From Collimonas sp. PA-H2 (lineage in GTDB: Bacteria; Pseudomonadota; Gammaproteobacteria; Burkholderiales; Burkholderiaceae_D), in NCBI RefSeq assembly GCF_002564105.1, contig NZ_PDBX01000001.1, positions 4,588,001 to 4,652,000 on the forward strand: a stretch of 64,000 bases of DNA. Reading direction: 5' to 3'. The position numbers were made by a program, and so were the translations under genes. Position 1 is the first letter of the stretch; every line of letters begins with the position of its first letter. The notes under the pieces are model-generated. The model was not told the origin of the DNA. It ran no database searches and saw nothing but the letters and a program-made list of their open reading frames with translations. This document shows positions 53,110 through 63,248 of this stretch, piece after piece.

Positions 53110-54417
53110 TTATTTCGCGGGGCTGCCGCCATGCGTCAGGGTTTCCAGGATGACGTCGTGCAAATCGTCAGGACTGGCTGCCGGCCTGACATCGTTGACC
53201 AGGTGTTTCAATGTCTGCGGCAATGAAACGCCGAGGCGGTTGTGATAGGCGTTATAGCCCCGTTCCATGGTGCCTTTCAGTACCGGGATATAGCTGCCGT
53301 TGCACAGGCCGGGGAAGCCGGCGGGGATGGGGACGCTGTCGGTCTGCGAGGTGTTGCGCACGCCTTGCAGCATGCGTGCATGGTATTCCAGCGTCGTGGT
53401 CAGGCGCGCCTGCATCGGCGTGTACAGATCGGTGCCCTGGATATAGGCGGTCTCGGCGCCATTGAAGGTGGCCGCCATGCCGAGCTGCACATGCTGGGTG
53501 TCGCGGCAGGTCTCTTGCGATACACCGCTGGTGGCTGCGTTGAAGGCAGTTTGTCCGTTCCAGTTGCTCGGGCTGCCGCTGAATTTTACCGGCGCGCTGC
53601 CGTCTTGCGCCTGGTTGTAGAAATAAGCAGGCACCCATTTCTTCCATAAGCTGACTGCCGAGGAAAACAATGCCTTGTCTTCGGTGAATACGGCGATGCC
53701 GAGCATGCCGTCGATCATGCTCAGTTCCCAGTTGCCGTTCTTGCCGGCGCCCTGGTTGTTATTGATGTAGGGCAGGTACTGGGTCGACAGCATTTTTTGA
53801 AAGGCGGCGACGTCGGCCGGCGCCCAGTCGCTATAGGTGTAGCGGATGATTTCCGCCGCTGCCGGCCATTTTTCTGCTGTCCATGCCGACTGCAGGGGAG
53901 CGTTGGAACCGGTATGCCCGCCGCTCAGGTTGCGCGCATAGGTGTTCATGATGGCGATCGCATTCTTGGCGTAGGTGGCATTGCCAGAGATGAACCACAG
54001 CAGCGCCTGGGTATAGGCGGCAGCGGCGTCGCTGTCTTCGGTCGAACAGCCATGATCCGGCACCGAGCCGGAGCCGCATTCGATCACGTGGCTGGCGGGC
54101 GGTCCTTGCACCCGGTAGCTGAGCGATCCTTGCGTCGTGTTTTTGGCCGCGTCATAGGCCGAGGCAAAGGGCTCGGCGCCGGCATTAATCTGGTTCTTGA
54201 TGTAGTTCAGGCGCGCAAGGTCGACCAGCACGCCGGGATGCTTGAAGGCGGCCGCACTGGCTGTGCTTGCCGCTGCTGGATTCAGCTGCGTTTTTTGCGC
54301 GGCGTTGTCATCGGCGTTTGCCTGCACTGCCGCCCAGCTACCGCTGCTCAGGGCTACCGCATTGGCGAGGGAAAAGGCGGCGCTGATGGTGAGATATTTG
54401 ACGGAGGGAGTTTTCAA
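53110..54417 (-). CDS. Secreted alginate-lyase-family polysaccharide lyase
   Basis: A 435-residue protein. The only good start is TTG 54417, with TTGGA upstream; a signal peptide follows (KYLTISAAFSLANAVALSSG). The (alpha/alpha) toroid of the alginate_lyase family is recognisable: HPGVLVDLARLNYIKNQINA, GKNGNWELSMIDGMLGIAVF and QETCRDTQHVQLGMAATFNG. The conserved Asn, His, Arg and Tyr needed for beta-elimination are probably in these motifs. Members of this superfamily act on alginate or on glucuronan. The latter occurs in some fungal walls and would fit the cluster; the substrate is inference. Confidence 0.85.
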   Translation of the reverse strand: MKTPSVKYLTISAAFSLANAVALSSGSWAAVQANADDNAAQKTQLNPAAASTASAAAFKHPGVLVDLARLNYIKNQINAGAEPFASAYDAAKNTTQGSLSYRVQGPPASHVIECGSGSVPDHGCSTEDSDAAAAYTQALLWFISGNATYAKNAIAIMNTYARNLSGGHTGSNAPLQSAWTAEKWPAAAEIIRYTYSDWAPADVAAFQKMLSTQYLPYINNNQGAGKNGNWELSMIDGMLGIAVFTEDKALFSSAVSLWKKWVPAYFYNQAQDGSAPVKFSGSPSNWNGQTAFNAATSGVSQETCRDTQHVQLGMAATFNGAETAYIQGTDLYTPMQARLTTTLEYHARMLQGVRNTSQTDSVPIPAGFPGLCNGSYIPVLKGTMERGYNAYHNRLGVSLPQTLKHLVNDVRPAASPDDLHDVILETLTHGGSPAK

Positions 54418-54545
54418 GATGATTCCAATCGAAAGTGTGCTTCAGTATCAGAGAAGCGCTGCGTGCAACAGCGCGCAAACAGGGTTTGCCATTCCCGGCT
54501 TGCTGGCGGGAATGGACACGCTGGTGTTATCGATGAATGCGCTGC

Positions 54546-55811
54546 CTAGAAGCCGAGCGCGGAGAGGAATTTGTTGGTGTAGCCCAGGGTTCCTGCCTTG
54601 CCGTAGTTATTGCAGGTGTCGGAGGAGTTGTTGTCCGATGTCGCCGGAGCGCAGTCGCGGTCGCGCGCGAAAGCCCAGAAATGCACGCCGCCCAGTTTCT
54701 TCGACAAGGCATAGTTGGAGACGGTGACGGCATCGGCCAGGGTGAAGGTTTCGGCTATGCTGTCGTTGCCGCCTATCATAGGCGTGACCTCGATCTGGCT
54801 GTACGGCACTTTCCAGTGATTGTGCAAGCTTTCGGCAGCGCTGATGGTTGACTTGCCCATATCGCATTTGCCGCTGCTGTTAAGCGTGCACAGCGCGGAA
54901 TTTTCCTGTCCGGAATTGGCGAAATCCATGGTCATCAGGTTGACCGTGTAATTCTTCAGGCCGTAATTCTGGATCGCCGTCATCACCTTCACGCCCATGT
55001 CGCCCAGGCTCTGGCTTTCATTGCCGCCGTCGGTCGCCAGCGTGAAGCTGTAGCGCAGGTTGGGATAGGCCGCCTGCGCCGCAGCCACCCGCGCGACCAG
55101 GTTGTTGATGTCGCTCTGGGTCTGGGTGTTCTCGATATCGAAGTCGATACCGAGCAGGTTTGCGCTGTAGTAGGTCTTGATGAATTTGGCGAAATTGGCG
55201 TCCGAGGCGCAGGTGAAATTGGCGCCGGCGCCGCCGGTCGAGACGATGTATTTCTTGCCGGCGCTGACAAAGCTGGCCACGTTGGCCTTGGCAAACGCCG
55301 CAGCCGATACGCCATTCCAGTTTTCGCTGCCGCAGCTACCGGTGGCGAACGCCCAGGTCACCGCTGTCAGCTTGGCGGGCATGGCCTTGAGCAAGGGTTG
55401 CGAACTGCCGGTGACGGCCGTATTGAGCTGGTCACCGCTGGTGTCGCCGGAGTAAAAATAGGGGCTGTAGATCAGGCCAGTTGCAGGCGCTGGCGTCGGC
55501 GAACCGCTGCAGGTGGTCGGCTGCCAGTACCAGGTGCTGATGGTCGGATCGGTGCCGTCGCTGCCGTTGCTGCCGGCGTTAACCTCTTTGTAGAGCAAGC
55601 CGTTGGCGGGATACTGGACGATGGCGCCTATCGCGTAATTGACGCCAGCGGTCCAGCTGCTGTACTGGCAACTGGCTGTCGGCGCCACATTCTGCCCGGC
55701 TTGGGCGGTGCCTGCACTGCCGCTGGCAGAAGCCTGCAGTCCGGCGCCATGCGCCGCCAGCGCGGTGTATGAAAGACAGATTGCCAAGCCTTTTATCATG
55801 TTCAGTTTCAA
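54546..55811 (-). CDS. Secreted GH18 chitinase with CBM5/12-like domain
   Basis: A 421-residue protein. An AGGAGA site lies six bases before TTG 55811 (MKLNMIKG), so I prefer this to ATG 55799, which would have the site 19 bases away. A signal peptide (LAICLSYTALAAHG) without lipobox follows. Residues about 45-105 form a CBM5/12-like domain (CQYSSWTAGVNYAIGAIVQY), then a short SPTPAPATG linker and the GH18 barrel with GIDFDIE (catalytic Glu227). The barrel resembles those of the two chitinases at 18-24 kb, but the protein is secreted rather than lipid-anchored and lacks long Pro-Thr linkers. First gene of the cluster. Confidence 0.95.
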   Translation of the reverse strand: MKLNMIKGLAICLSYTALAAHGAGLQASASGSAGTAQAGQNVAPTASCQYSSWTAGVNYAIGAIVQYPANGLLYKEVNAGSNGSDGTDPTISTWYWQPTTCSGSPTPAPATGLIYSPYFYSGDTSGDQLNTAVTGSSQPLLKAMPAKLTAVTWAFATGSCGSENWNGVSAAAFAKANVASFVSAGKKYIVSTGGAGANFTCASDANFAKFIKTYYSANLLGIDFDIENTQTQSDINNLVARVAAAQAAYPNLRYSFTLATDGGNESQSLGDMGVKVMTAIQNYGLKNYTVNLMTMDFANSGQENSALCTLNSSGKCDMGKSTISAAESLHNHWKVPYSQIEVTPMIGGNDSIAETFTLADAVTVSNYALSKKLGGVHFWAFARDRDCAPATSDNNSSDTCNNYGKAGTLGYTNKFLSALGF

Positions 55812-56479
55812 TTTCTTCTCCTGGGTAGAGTGGGGCGGCTGGTGTAGCTCTGCCAGCGGCCGCGGTGTGAAATCGTGATCGAAAACTGCAGCGAACAATC
55901 GTGGGGAAGCGGAATGTTCGCTGAGTGTTCGATTAATGCCTGGATGCCGGTTGTCACTGATCGCAGCGCTTGCTTGCAAGGCTGAGAAATTTCCATGTGG
56001 AAACGTCTTGTTGATGGACTTTAGGGATCCGAAAAGTGGTTGTCAACCTGTATTAAAGTGGTATTGCCATATAGAAATATCACTTCTGTTACAGTTTTTC
56101 AAATGAGCTCATAAACCGTTGTTTGCATTAGTTTTTATTCAAGTTGTAGGATCTGTTGTTTTTGCAGGTGGACTTGTCGCTATTTTTTTGAAATGAAGGA
56201 GGAGTGGCGAAATACATGAGCTTTCCTAAACAGAACGACCTTGTGGTCTCAAAAAATACGTAAGAGTGCGAAATATTAATTGTTTTTTTTATTAGTGATC
56301 GCATGACATGCGCGCTGCTTTTGGCTGGTGATGGCTGCTGCGGACCGGCGAGGAAATGGATTTGTTTTGCACCGGGTGAAATTTTGGAGAGGGAGTTTAC
56401 GTACGGAAAATGCATCACTTTTTCTCGGCATACAAATGTTCCTTCGAGCGTAGTTCTCTATATAACGCCAGTGTCGATG
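55812..56479. other. AT-rich region upstream of the third chitinase cluster
   Basis: About 670 bases. The chitinase promoter should lie in the left half. GAAATTTCT...TTGCAAG on the minus strand (about 55974-55994) matches an element in the leaders of the other two chitinases. The rest is AT-rich without a supported gene until the RHS remnant. Confidence 0.45.
56032..56069 (-). promoter_or_regulatory. Candidate operator region upstream of the chitinase cluster
   Basis: Two half-sites, read on the plus strand: AAAAGTGGTTGTC at 56032-56044 and AAAGTGGTATTGCCA at 56055-56069. ACCACTT half-sites also occur in both duplicated chitinase leaders. They resemble GntR-family (NagR/DasR-type) GlcNAc-responsive sites. 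No regulator gene of that kind is in the window. Confidence 0.4.
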
Positions 56480-57248
56480 ATCGGCCTCTACCTACACCCA
56501 CAACGGTATCGATCAGAGGGGGCAGAAGCAAGGACCGACCAGCATCATCGCCACCGGCACCAACACCAACACCTATGTGTATGACGAACAGGGGCATTTG
56601 ATTGGTGAGTACGACGCTAATCAGCAAGCCATTGAAGAGACGGTATATCTGGAAGGTTTGCCGGTAGCTGTATTAAAACAAACGGCCACGGGTGCAGGAG
56701 CAAGCCAAGCCACCGTGACCAACGTTTATTACGTCTATGCAGACCACATCAACACGTCGCGGGTGATCACACAGACGGCAGGCAACCAGATGGTATGGCG
56801 CTGGGATAATACAGATCCATTTGGACTTCAACCACAGGATGAGAACCCGAGCAGCCTGGGAGCCTTCACGTGCAACCAGCGTTTCCCGGGGCAGCTGTGT
56901 GACAAAGAGACCAACAATTTCTACAATATCAATCGGGACTATGATCCGCAGCAGGGACGATAACTGCAAAGTGATCCAATGGGATTGTTGGCAGGATTGA
57001 ATACGTATTCTTATGTTGGGGGAAATCCAGTAAGTTATAGCGATCTTTCAGGGCTAATCTGCAGATTTATTTATGGTTCTCCACTAGATTTACAATGGCA
57101 AACTGAAGAGTCACAAGAGCTCCGCAGTGGGTACGGAGTGGGAGCAAGAAAAGTCAAAATTAGCCTTGGCACTAATACCCTGCATATTCCAATCAATTTG
57201 AGCACTGAGTCCAGCACCGAAATCAGTCAGTCCATTGCTTCTGATTAG
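56480..57248 (+). pseudogene. Decayed RHS-repeat protein C-terminus
   Basis: One frame runs ASTYTHNGIDQRGQKQGP, then TYVYDEQGHLIGEYDANQQ, YYVYADHINTSRVITQ and YDPQQGR, the canonical YD-repeat and RHS core. At 56961-56963 the codon that should encode Tyr (as in YDPQTGRYLQSDP) is TAA. The same frame then continues [20 protein letters not shown] and [11 protein letters not shown], followed by about 60 variable residues and a stop at 57248. The gene is truncated at the 5' end (TGA just upstream) and carries a nonsense mutation, so it is inactive. The variable tail would have been the toxin or effector domain. Confidence 0.9.
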
Positions 57249-57424
57249 TGGTTTTGGGATTTTTTGTTGCCCAAACACTTAATTATTCTTTAATTTTCTC
57301 GGTTTACGAGCATTGCAGCCGCGATAGCGGAATCTCAATTAATAGATTCGCGCTAGGGTATCCCAGGTTCGGCAGAGCAAAGCCCGTTGAGTTCGGGCCT
57401 TGACGTGAAAGCAGGGAACCGATT

Positions 57425-58231
57425 TCAGGCAAGTCCAAATGTTTTCCTCAGGCTTGCATCGACGGGGCCAGCAGGCATGAAACGGCGCAGTTTGCTCAGA
57501 AGAGAGGCCTGGCCTTTGGGGGTACGCCGCATTTTCCATGCACCCAAAGCGGCATCGATAATCGTGGTTGCGACACCATCGGGTTCCGGTGCGGCTTTAA
57601 CATTTTTTTCAATTGCGCGGAACACGCCGTCGCGCTCATCGTCATAGGCCGGGATTTTGGACGCCGCCTGGGGCGCGTTGATATCCAGACTGGTCTTGGT
57701 GTAGGAAGGCGCAACAAGCACCACGCGGACTCCGAACTTGCGCACCTCATGATCCAAAGTCTCGGACATCCCCTCAACGGCATGCTTGGATGCTGAATAG
57801 AGCCCCATGTATGGAGCCGGAAGGAAGCCCAGCACTGAGCTGATGTTGACGATTCTTCCCGAACGCTGCGCGCGCATGTGCGGCAGTACCGCTTGTGTTG
57901 TGCGCAAGATGCCAAAAACGTTGGTATCGAACAGCGACTGAGCCTCGGCAATCGACGTTTCTTCCGTCGAGCCGTGCAGGGTCACGCCTGCACTATTGAC
58001 AAGTACATCGATGCGCCCGGCCTGAGCGATGATGGTCTGGATTCCACGCTGAACTGAAGCGTCGTCGCGGACATCCATCTCGACCAGCACAACACCAGAT
58101 ATTGACTGTGTTTTTGTAGCATTGCGTACGGTGCCGAATACTCGACAACCACGCTTGGCAAATTTCACCGCGGCGGCACGCCCGATGCCTGATGACACAC
58201 CGGTAATAACGACGACTTTAGAATTCGACAT
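57425..58231 (-). CDS. Short-chain dehydrogenase/reductase (classical SDR)
   Basis: A 268-residue protein from ATG 58231, with AAGGAAC five bases upstream. It has the cofactor motif [20 protein letters not shown], the NSAG motif (VLVNSAGVT), the catalytic Ser in [10 protein letters not shown] and the YxxxK pair in [13 protein letters not shown]-terminal region of about 60 residues reaches [15 protein letters not shown], as in SDRs linked to efflux operons in other proteobacteria. It starts 41 bases after the RND pump gene and is probably the last gene of that operon. The substrate is unknown. Confidence 0.92.
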   Translation of the reverse strand: MSNSKVVVITGVSSGIGRAAAVKFAKRGCRVFGTVRNATKTQSISGVVLVEMDVRDDASVQRGIQTIIAQAGRIDVLVNSAGVTLHGSTEETSIAEAQSLFDTNVFGILRTTQAVLPHMRAQRSGRIVNISSVLGFLPAPYMGLYSASKHAVEGMSETLDHEVRKFGVRVVLVAPSYTKTSLDINAPQAASKIPAYDDERDGVFRAIEKNVKAAPEPDGVATTIIDAALGAWKMRRTPKGQASLLSKLRRFMPAGPVDASLRKTFGLA

Positions 58232-58272
58232 GACAGTTCCTTTGGTATGGGTGAATTGGGATGAGCGGCAGA

Positions 58273-61200
58273 TCAATTTTGCGATGGGGCTGGCCTGATC
58301 TTGAACCAGATGGAATACATCGCCGGCAAGAACACGAGGGTCAGGATCGTCCCTGCAAATGTGCCGCCGATCAGTGTGTAAGCGAGCGTGCCCCAGAACA
58401 CCGAATGGGTAAGCGGGATGAAGGCCAGGATCGCCGCCAATGCGGTCAAGACCACCGGTCGAGAGCGCTGCACGGTTGCCTCGACAACCGCGTGGAATGG
58501 GCTCAATCCCGCCTGTTCGTTGTGGCGGATTTGCCCGATCAGAATCAGTGTGTTGCGCATCAGGATACCCGACAGCGCAATCAGGCCGACCAGCGCATTG
58601 ATGCCAAATGGCTGCTGGAACAGAATCAACGTTGGCACCACACCGATCAGCCCAAGCGGGCTGGTCAGGAAGACCATGACCATCGCGGAGATCGAGCGCA
58701 CCTGAAAAATGATCATGAGCAGGGTTATCGCCAGCATGATTGGAAAGAGAGGCAACATTGCTTTTGTCGCTTTGCCCGATTCTTCGATGGACCCTGCCTC
58801 CTCGATGCGGTATCCGTCAGGCAGTTTGTCCATGATGGGCTGGAGCTGCTGGGTGATGGCTGCCGACACGTCCGGCGGCTGTAAGCCATCGGCGATGTCG
58901 CCCCGGACGGTGATCGTCGGCATCCGGTCGCGACGGCGCATGATTGGTTCTTCCATGCGCACGTCGACCTTACCCACCTGCGACAGGGGGATACGTTGCC
59001 CATTGGCGCCAGCCAGCGTGAAGTCCGCGATCTTGGCCGGGTCGAGCCGGCTGTCGCCAGCCGAACGGGCCGTGACTTGCACCGTGCGAATGTCTTCACG
59101 GACGGCGGTGACAGGCACACCGCTTAGCAAGAATTGCAGTTGCTGCGCCACGGCGCTGGAGGTCAGCCCGACGGCCTGCAATCGGTCTTGCTGCAAGGTG
59201 AAGTGCAGCATAGGCGTGCGCGTGCCCCAGTCGGTGTTGACCGTACGCATCATCGGACTGGCATCCATGACCCGCTGCACTTCAGTCGCGATACTGCGTA
59301 GCTTGTCCTGGTCCGGTCCTGTGACCCGGTAGGCGACCGGGAACGGCGAATAGGGACCAAACACCAGTTGGGTGACGCGCACGCGCGCCTCAGAAGCGAG
59401 GCCGTCGGCGATTGCCTTGCGTAACCGGTTTTTCAATACCTCGCGCTCATCCTGGTTGTCTGTGCGGATCACGATCTTGGCAAACGACGGATCAGGCAAT
59501 TCTGGTCCCATTGCCAGGTAGAAGCGTGGCGCGCCTTGACCAACATAGGCCGTGACGATCTTCGCTTCCGGCTGTTTAGCCAACCATGCTTCCACCTTCT
59601 CTGTGGCGGCGCTGGTCTGGCCGATCGAAGTGCCATAGGGCATCTGCACCTCGACCAGCACTTCGGGGCGGTCGGAGATCGGGAAGAATTGCTTCTTGAC
59701 CACCGCCATTCCGAGCACGGCTACAACAAAAAGACCCACTACAGTACCGGCGACCAGCCACTTGCGTGCGATAACGCGCTCCAACACTTGGCGGAAGCGG
59801 TTATAGCGTGGTGTATCGTAGAGTGCGTCGTGGCCGCCTTCGACTTTTTTGAGATCGGGTAGCAGCTTGACACCAAGGTAAGGTGTAAATACCACGGCGA
59901 CCACCCAAGACGCGATCAGTGCGATGCCGACAATCCAGAACATATTGCTGGTGTATTCACCGGCGGTGGAGCGGGCGAAGCCATTGGGCATGAAGCCGAC
60001 GGCCGTCACCAGCGTGCCCGAGAGCATTGGCGCGGCAGTGTGGCTCCACGCATAGGCAGACGCGGCAATACGGTCGTAGCCTTCCTCCATCTTTACCACC
60101 ATCATTTCGATGGCGATGATGGCGTCGTCCACAAGCAGGCCCAGGCCCAGGATCAGCGAGCCCAGCGTGATGCGGTCGAAGTTCTTTCCGGTCGCGGCCA
60201 TCACGATGAAGACTGCCGCCAGCGTCAGCGGCACAGCCGCAGCAACGACGATACCCACACGCCAACCCATACTCACGAAACACACCAGCATGACCACCAG
60301 CAGCGCGACAAAGAACTTGACCATGAACTCATCGACCGCCGAGCTGATATTGACGGCTTGGTCTGTGACCTTGGTCAGGCCCATACCCTGCGGCATATCG
60401 GCGTTGATCGCACCAACCTCCTTATCCAGCGCCTTGCCCAGATCGAGCCCGTTCCAACCGTCGCGCATGACGATGCCGAGCAGCAGCGCGGGTTCGCCGC
60501 CGTTGCGGATCATGAAAGTCGCCGGATCCTCATAGCCACGCTTGATCGTGGCGATGTCCGACAGTTTCAATGTGCGACCTTGCGCCACGACCGGCGTATC
60601 GCGGATCTTTTGTAATTGATCGAAAGCGCCGTCCAGGCGAATAAACACCTGCGGTCCCTTGGTTTCCACGGAGCCAGCCGGCGTTAGCACGTTCTGATTA
60701 TTGAGTGCGGCGAATACTTCCTGTGGGCTGACGCCCAACGTTGCCAGTCGCTCATGCGAAAACTCGACATAAATGCGCTCAGGCTGCTCGCCAACGATGT
60801 TGACCTTCTTTACACCGGGCACGTGCAGCAGGCGCTGGCGCAACGTCTCCGCATCGCGTACAAGCAGGCGCTGTGGTTCGCCCTTGGCCTTGAGTGCGAA
60901 TAGGGCAAAGGTGACGTCCGCGTATTCGTCGTTGACCATCGGTCCGATCACGCCAGGCGGAAGGTTGTTTACCTCATCGCTGACTTTCTTTCGGGCTTGG
61001 TAAAACTCTCCCTGGACCTCCGAAGGTGGCGTACTGTCGAGCAAGGTCAAGGTGGTGAAGGCTAAACCAGGTCTTGTGTAGGTCTCGGTACGTTCATACC
61101 AGCGCAGCTCCTGCATGCGCTTTTCGATTTTCTCGGCGACCTGGTCCTGCATTTCCTGTGCGGTGGCGCCTGGCCAGGCAGTAACGATGGTCATCACTTT

Positions 61201-61341
61201 GACCGTGAACGCGGGGTCTTCCGCCCGGCCAAGTTTGAAGAAGGAGATGAACCCGGCCAGCGAGATCAGGCAGATCAGAAACAGGGTGACGGAGCGCTCG
61301 CGCACGGCGAGCGCCGACAGGTTGAAGCGACCTTCGCTCAT
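58273..61341 (-). CDS. RND efflux pump permease
   Basis: A 1,022-residue RND transporter. The N-terminus [20 protein letters not shown] differs from AcrB and fits the broad HAE-type subgroup with TriC/VexK-like members. The relay motif is [40 protein letters not shown] and [20 protein letters not shown] are typical. Twelve transmembrane helices and two large periplasmic loops are present. It follows the fusion-protein gene with a four-base ATGA overlap. Substrates are unknown. Confidence 0.95.
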   Translation of the reverse strand: MSEGRFNLSALAVRERSVTLFLICLISLAGFISFFKLGRAEDPAFTVKVMTIVTAWPGATAQEMQDQVAEKIEKRMQELRWYERTETYTRPGLAFTTLTLLDSTPPSEVQGEFYQARKKVSDEVNNLPPGVIGPMVNDEYADVTFALFALKAKGEPQRLLVRDAETLRQRLLHVPGVKKVNIVGEQPERIYVEFSHERLATLGVSPQEVFAALNNQNVLTPAGSVETKGPQVFIRLDGAFDQLQKIRDTPVVAQGRTLKLSDIATIKRGYEDPATFMIRNGGEPALLLGIVMRDGWNGLDLGKALDKEVGAINADMPQGMGLTKVTDQAVNISSAVDEFMVKFFVALLVVMLVCFVSMGWRVGIVVAAAVPLTLAAVFIVMAATGKNFDRITLGSLILGLGLLVDDAIIAIEMMVVKMEEGYDRIAASAYAWSHTAAPMLSGTLVTAVGFMPNGFARSTAGEYTSNMFWIVGIALIASWVVAVVFTPYLGVKLLPDLKKVEGGHDALYDTPRYNRFRQVLERVIARKWLVAGTVVGLFVVAVLGMAVVKKQFFPISDRPEVLVEVQMPYGTSIGQTSAATEKVEAWLAKQPEAKIVTAYVGQGAPRFYLAMGPELPDPSFAKIVIRTDNQDEREVLKNRLRKAIADGLASEARVRVTQLVFGPYSPFPVAYRVTGPDQDKLRSIATEVQRVMDASPMMRTVNTDWGTRTPMLHFTLQQDRLQAVGLTSSAVAQQLQFLLSGVPVTAVREDIRTVQVTARSAGDSRLDPAKIADFTLAGANGQRIPLSQVGKVDVRMEEPIMRRRDRMPTITVRGDIADGLQPPDVSAAITQQLQPIMDKLPDGYRIEEAGSIEESGKATKAMLPLFPIMLAITLLMIIFQVRSISAMVMVFLTSPLGLIGVVPTLILFQQPFGINALVGLIALSGILMRNTLILIGQIRHNEQAGLSPFHAVVEATVQRSRPVVLTALAAILAFIPLTHSVFWGTLAYTLIGGTFAGTILTLVFLPAMYSIWFKIRPAPSQN

Positions 61342-62447
61342 GGCCGCACTCCCACGGTTGCGGCGGCGGCCTGGTCAGCCACCCGGACCTGCTCGCCTTC
61401 GTGCAGCAGGTGAGTGCCGAGTGCGACTATCCGGTCACCTGGCTTGAGTTGGCCTGCAATGCGCGCACCGTCGTCGTCCAGTCGCTGGACCGTGACCGCC
61501 CGCCAGGAAACCTTTGCTGGCTTGCCTTCGATGACCCAGACTCCCGCCCCCTTGCCCGCGTCGAACAGCGAGCCAATCGGTACCCACAAGCCGCCTTGCT
61601 CAGCGGGATGTGCGTCCGGGATCTGAACGGTGACTGTTGTACCTAATGGGGCGCTGGACATCTCCCCGTCCAGCACATACCGCGCCTCGAAGGTGCGGGT
61701 TAGTCGGTCTGCGGCATCCGAGAGCTGCCTGAGTTTGGTTGGAACGGTAACGCCCTCTTTGCCAAAGAGCGTGGCTTGGCCGACTGAACCGATGGCAGGG
61801 CGCAAGGTTTCCGGCAATTGGATGATGGCCTCGCGGTGTCCAGCATGGGCCACACGCACCACGACTTGGCCCGCGTTGACGACTTGGCCGGGTTCGACTA
61901 GCGTTTCCATGATGATGCCATCGGAATCTGCCACCAGCTCCGTGTATCGGCTCGCGTTGCGAGCAACTTCGGCTTGGGCTTCGGTTGCATTGAGCTGGGC
62001 TTTGGCAGTATCTGCCGCAGCCTTGACTTGGTCGTAGGCTGAAGCCGATATCGCGCCGGTTCCGCGCAGGTCGCGGTAGCGGGCTTCATCGTCCGCCGTT
62101 TGCTGGGCCCGTGCCCGGGCTGCGGCGACCGCTTCCTGCTGAGCATGCGCGGCAAGCTTCAGATCGACAGGGTCGATGCGCATGAGCGGTTGCCCACGCT
62201 TAACGGTTTGCCCCGCGTCCACAAGTCGCTCCAACACCTTGCCAGAGACCCGGAAACCAAGATCGCTTTGTACCCGAGCAGCTACGGTTCCGGTGAATGT
62301 ACGTGATGCAGCGACTGCCCCCTGAATCGTAGCCGCACGTACTAACGGCGCTTCGGTACGTGGATCGGCTTGCGGTTTTTCGCCACAAGCGACCAGCGCA
62401 AACGGCAATATAGATATGGCAGCAGAGAAAACGAGGCGGCGGAGCAT
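61338..62447 (-). CDS. RND efflux membrane fusion lipoprotein
   Basis: A 369-residue protein with lipobox LVAC (Cys21). It has the lipoyl/barrel-sandwich elements VQSDLGFRVSGKVLERLVDA and SDGIIMETLVEPGQVVNAGQ, with an alanine-rich alpha-hairpin between. It links the pump to an outer-membrane factor, probably the divergent gene at 63249. A TetR-type operator candidate lies just upstream. Confidence 0.93.
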   Translation of the reverse strand: MLRRLVFSAAISILPFALVACGEKPQADPRTEAPLVRAATIQGAVAASRTFTGTVAARVQSDLGFRVSGKVLERLVDAGQTVKRGQPLMRIDPVDLKLAAHAQQEAVAAARARAQQTADDEARYRDLRGTGAISASAYDQVKAAADTAKAQLNATEAQAEVARNASRYTELVADSDGIIMETLVEPGQVVNAGQVVVRVAHAGHREAIIQLPETLRPAIGSVGQATLFGKEGVTVPTKLRQLSDAADRLTRTFEARYVLDGEMSSAPLGTTVTVQIPDAHPAEQGGLWVPIGSLFDAGKGAGVWVIEGKPAKVSWRAVTVQRLDDDGARIAGQLKPGDRIVALGTHLLHEGEQVRVADQAAAATVGVRP

Positions 62448-62491
62448 AGAAATCCCATAAAGAGCTAAACAGGATTTCTATTTTGAGACTA

Positions 62492-62515
62492 GTGACCAAT
62501 TAAGTCAATGGTCAC
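62492..62515. promoter_or_regulatory. Candidate TetR operator upstream of the efflux operon
   Basis: GTGACCA and TGGTCAC form a 7-bp inverted repeat with a 10-base spacer, 45 bases before the fusion-protein ATG. The half-site AGTGAC is shared with the palindrome at 63187-63212, which supports a common regulator. Confidence 0.6.
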
Positions 62516-62530
62516 ATCAATATTCAGCAC

Positions 62531-63148
62531 TTATGGCGATAAGCTACGCAACACCAGATTAGATAGTTGCGCCGGCGCATCATCCGCAGAATCGAAGCTT
62601 TGCTGCAAAAGCAGCGGATTGAGATAGGGTCGAATGACCAAGTAAATCGCCGTCGCCGTCTCATCGAGCGGCGTCTTGCGCTCAAACTCCTCTGTCTCGC
62701 GTCCCTGACGCAGGATGTCCTGCAGCATTGCCTTGATGCGCTCCTCAAAGGCGCGTACTGCCTCCCAATGTTCCGTGGCAGCTGAGGCTGCAATGTCATA
62801 GAGCTTGCGATCTTCAAAAAACAGGCGAAGGCATGACTCGACGCCTGTTTTGAACATGCGCCGTAGTTTCTCTGGCGGACGGTCGACTCCGTCAACGGCT
62901 GCTCTGACATCCGTTTCGATCTCGTGCAGGCAATTTGCGCAAATCAGTTCGCCAATGGCCTGCTTGGACTCAAAGAACTTGTAAATATAGGCTTTAGAAA
63001 AGCCAATAGCCTTGGCAAGATCAGAGACGGTGGTCTTTTCGTAGCCGTACAGGCGGAAGTGCTCGGTAGCCGCGACAACGATTTGATCTCGCACCTCGTG
63101 ATCGACTGGGCCTCGGGCTGAGCCCGGAGAAGTGGTTGTTTTGCTCAT
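62531..63148 (-). CDS. TetR-family transcriptional regulator of the RND efflux operon
   Basis: A 205-residue protein from ATG 63148. Residues about 15-65 are the TetR helix-turn-helix: VVAATEHFRLYGYEKTTVSD, LAKAIGFSKAYIYKFFESKQ. The C-terminal ligand domain has CANCLHEIETDV and is typical in length. It lies between the efflux operon (same strand) and the divergent outer-membrane factor. Palindromes with the same AGTGAC half-site flank it, so it probably represses both sides and itself. Confidence 0.93.
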   Translation of the reverse strand: MSKTTTSPGSARGPVDHEVRDQIVVAATEHFRLYGYEKTTVSDLAKAIGFSKAYIYKFFESKQAIGELICANCLHEIETDVRAAVDGVDRPPEKLRRMFKTGVESCLRLFFEDRKLYDIAASAATEHWEAVRAFEERIKAMLQDILRQGRETEEFERKTPLDETATAIYLVIRPYLNPLLLQQSFDSADDAPAQLSNLVLRSLSP

Positions 63149-63186
63149 ATTAGACAGCTTACCTCTTCTACTCGATTTGCACAACG

Positions 63187-63212
63187 AGTGACTATTTCAT
63201 GATATAGTCACT
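63187..63212. promoter_or_regulatory. Candidate TetR operator between regulator and outer-membrane factor
   Basis: A perfect 9-bp inverted repeat AGTGACTAT...ATAGTCACT with an 8-base spacer, between the divergent ATGs 63148 and 63249. It is the best operator candidate in the window. Confidence 0.75.
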
Positions 63213-63248
63213 TCATGATTTTTCCCTTTCACGTCGCGGAAGATACCC

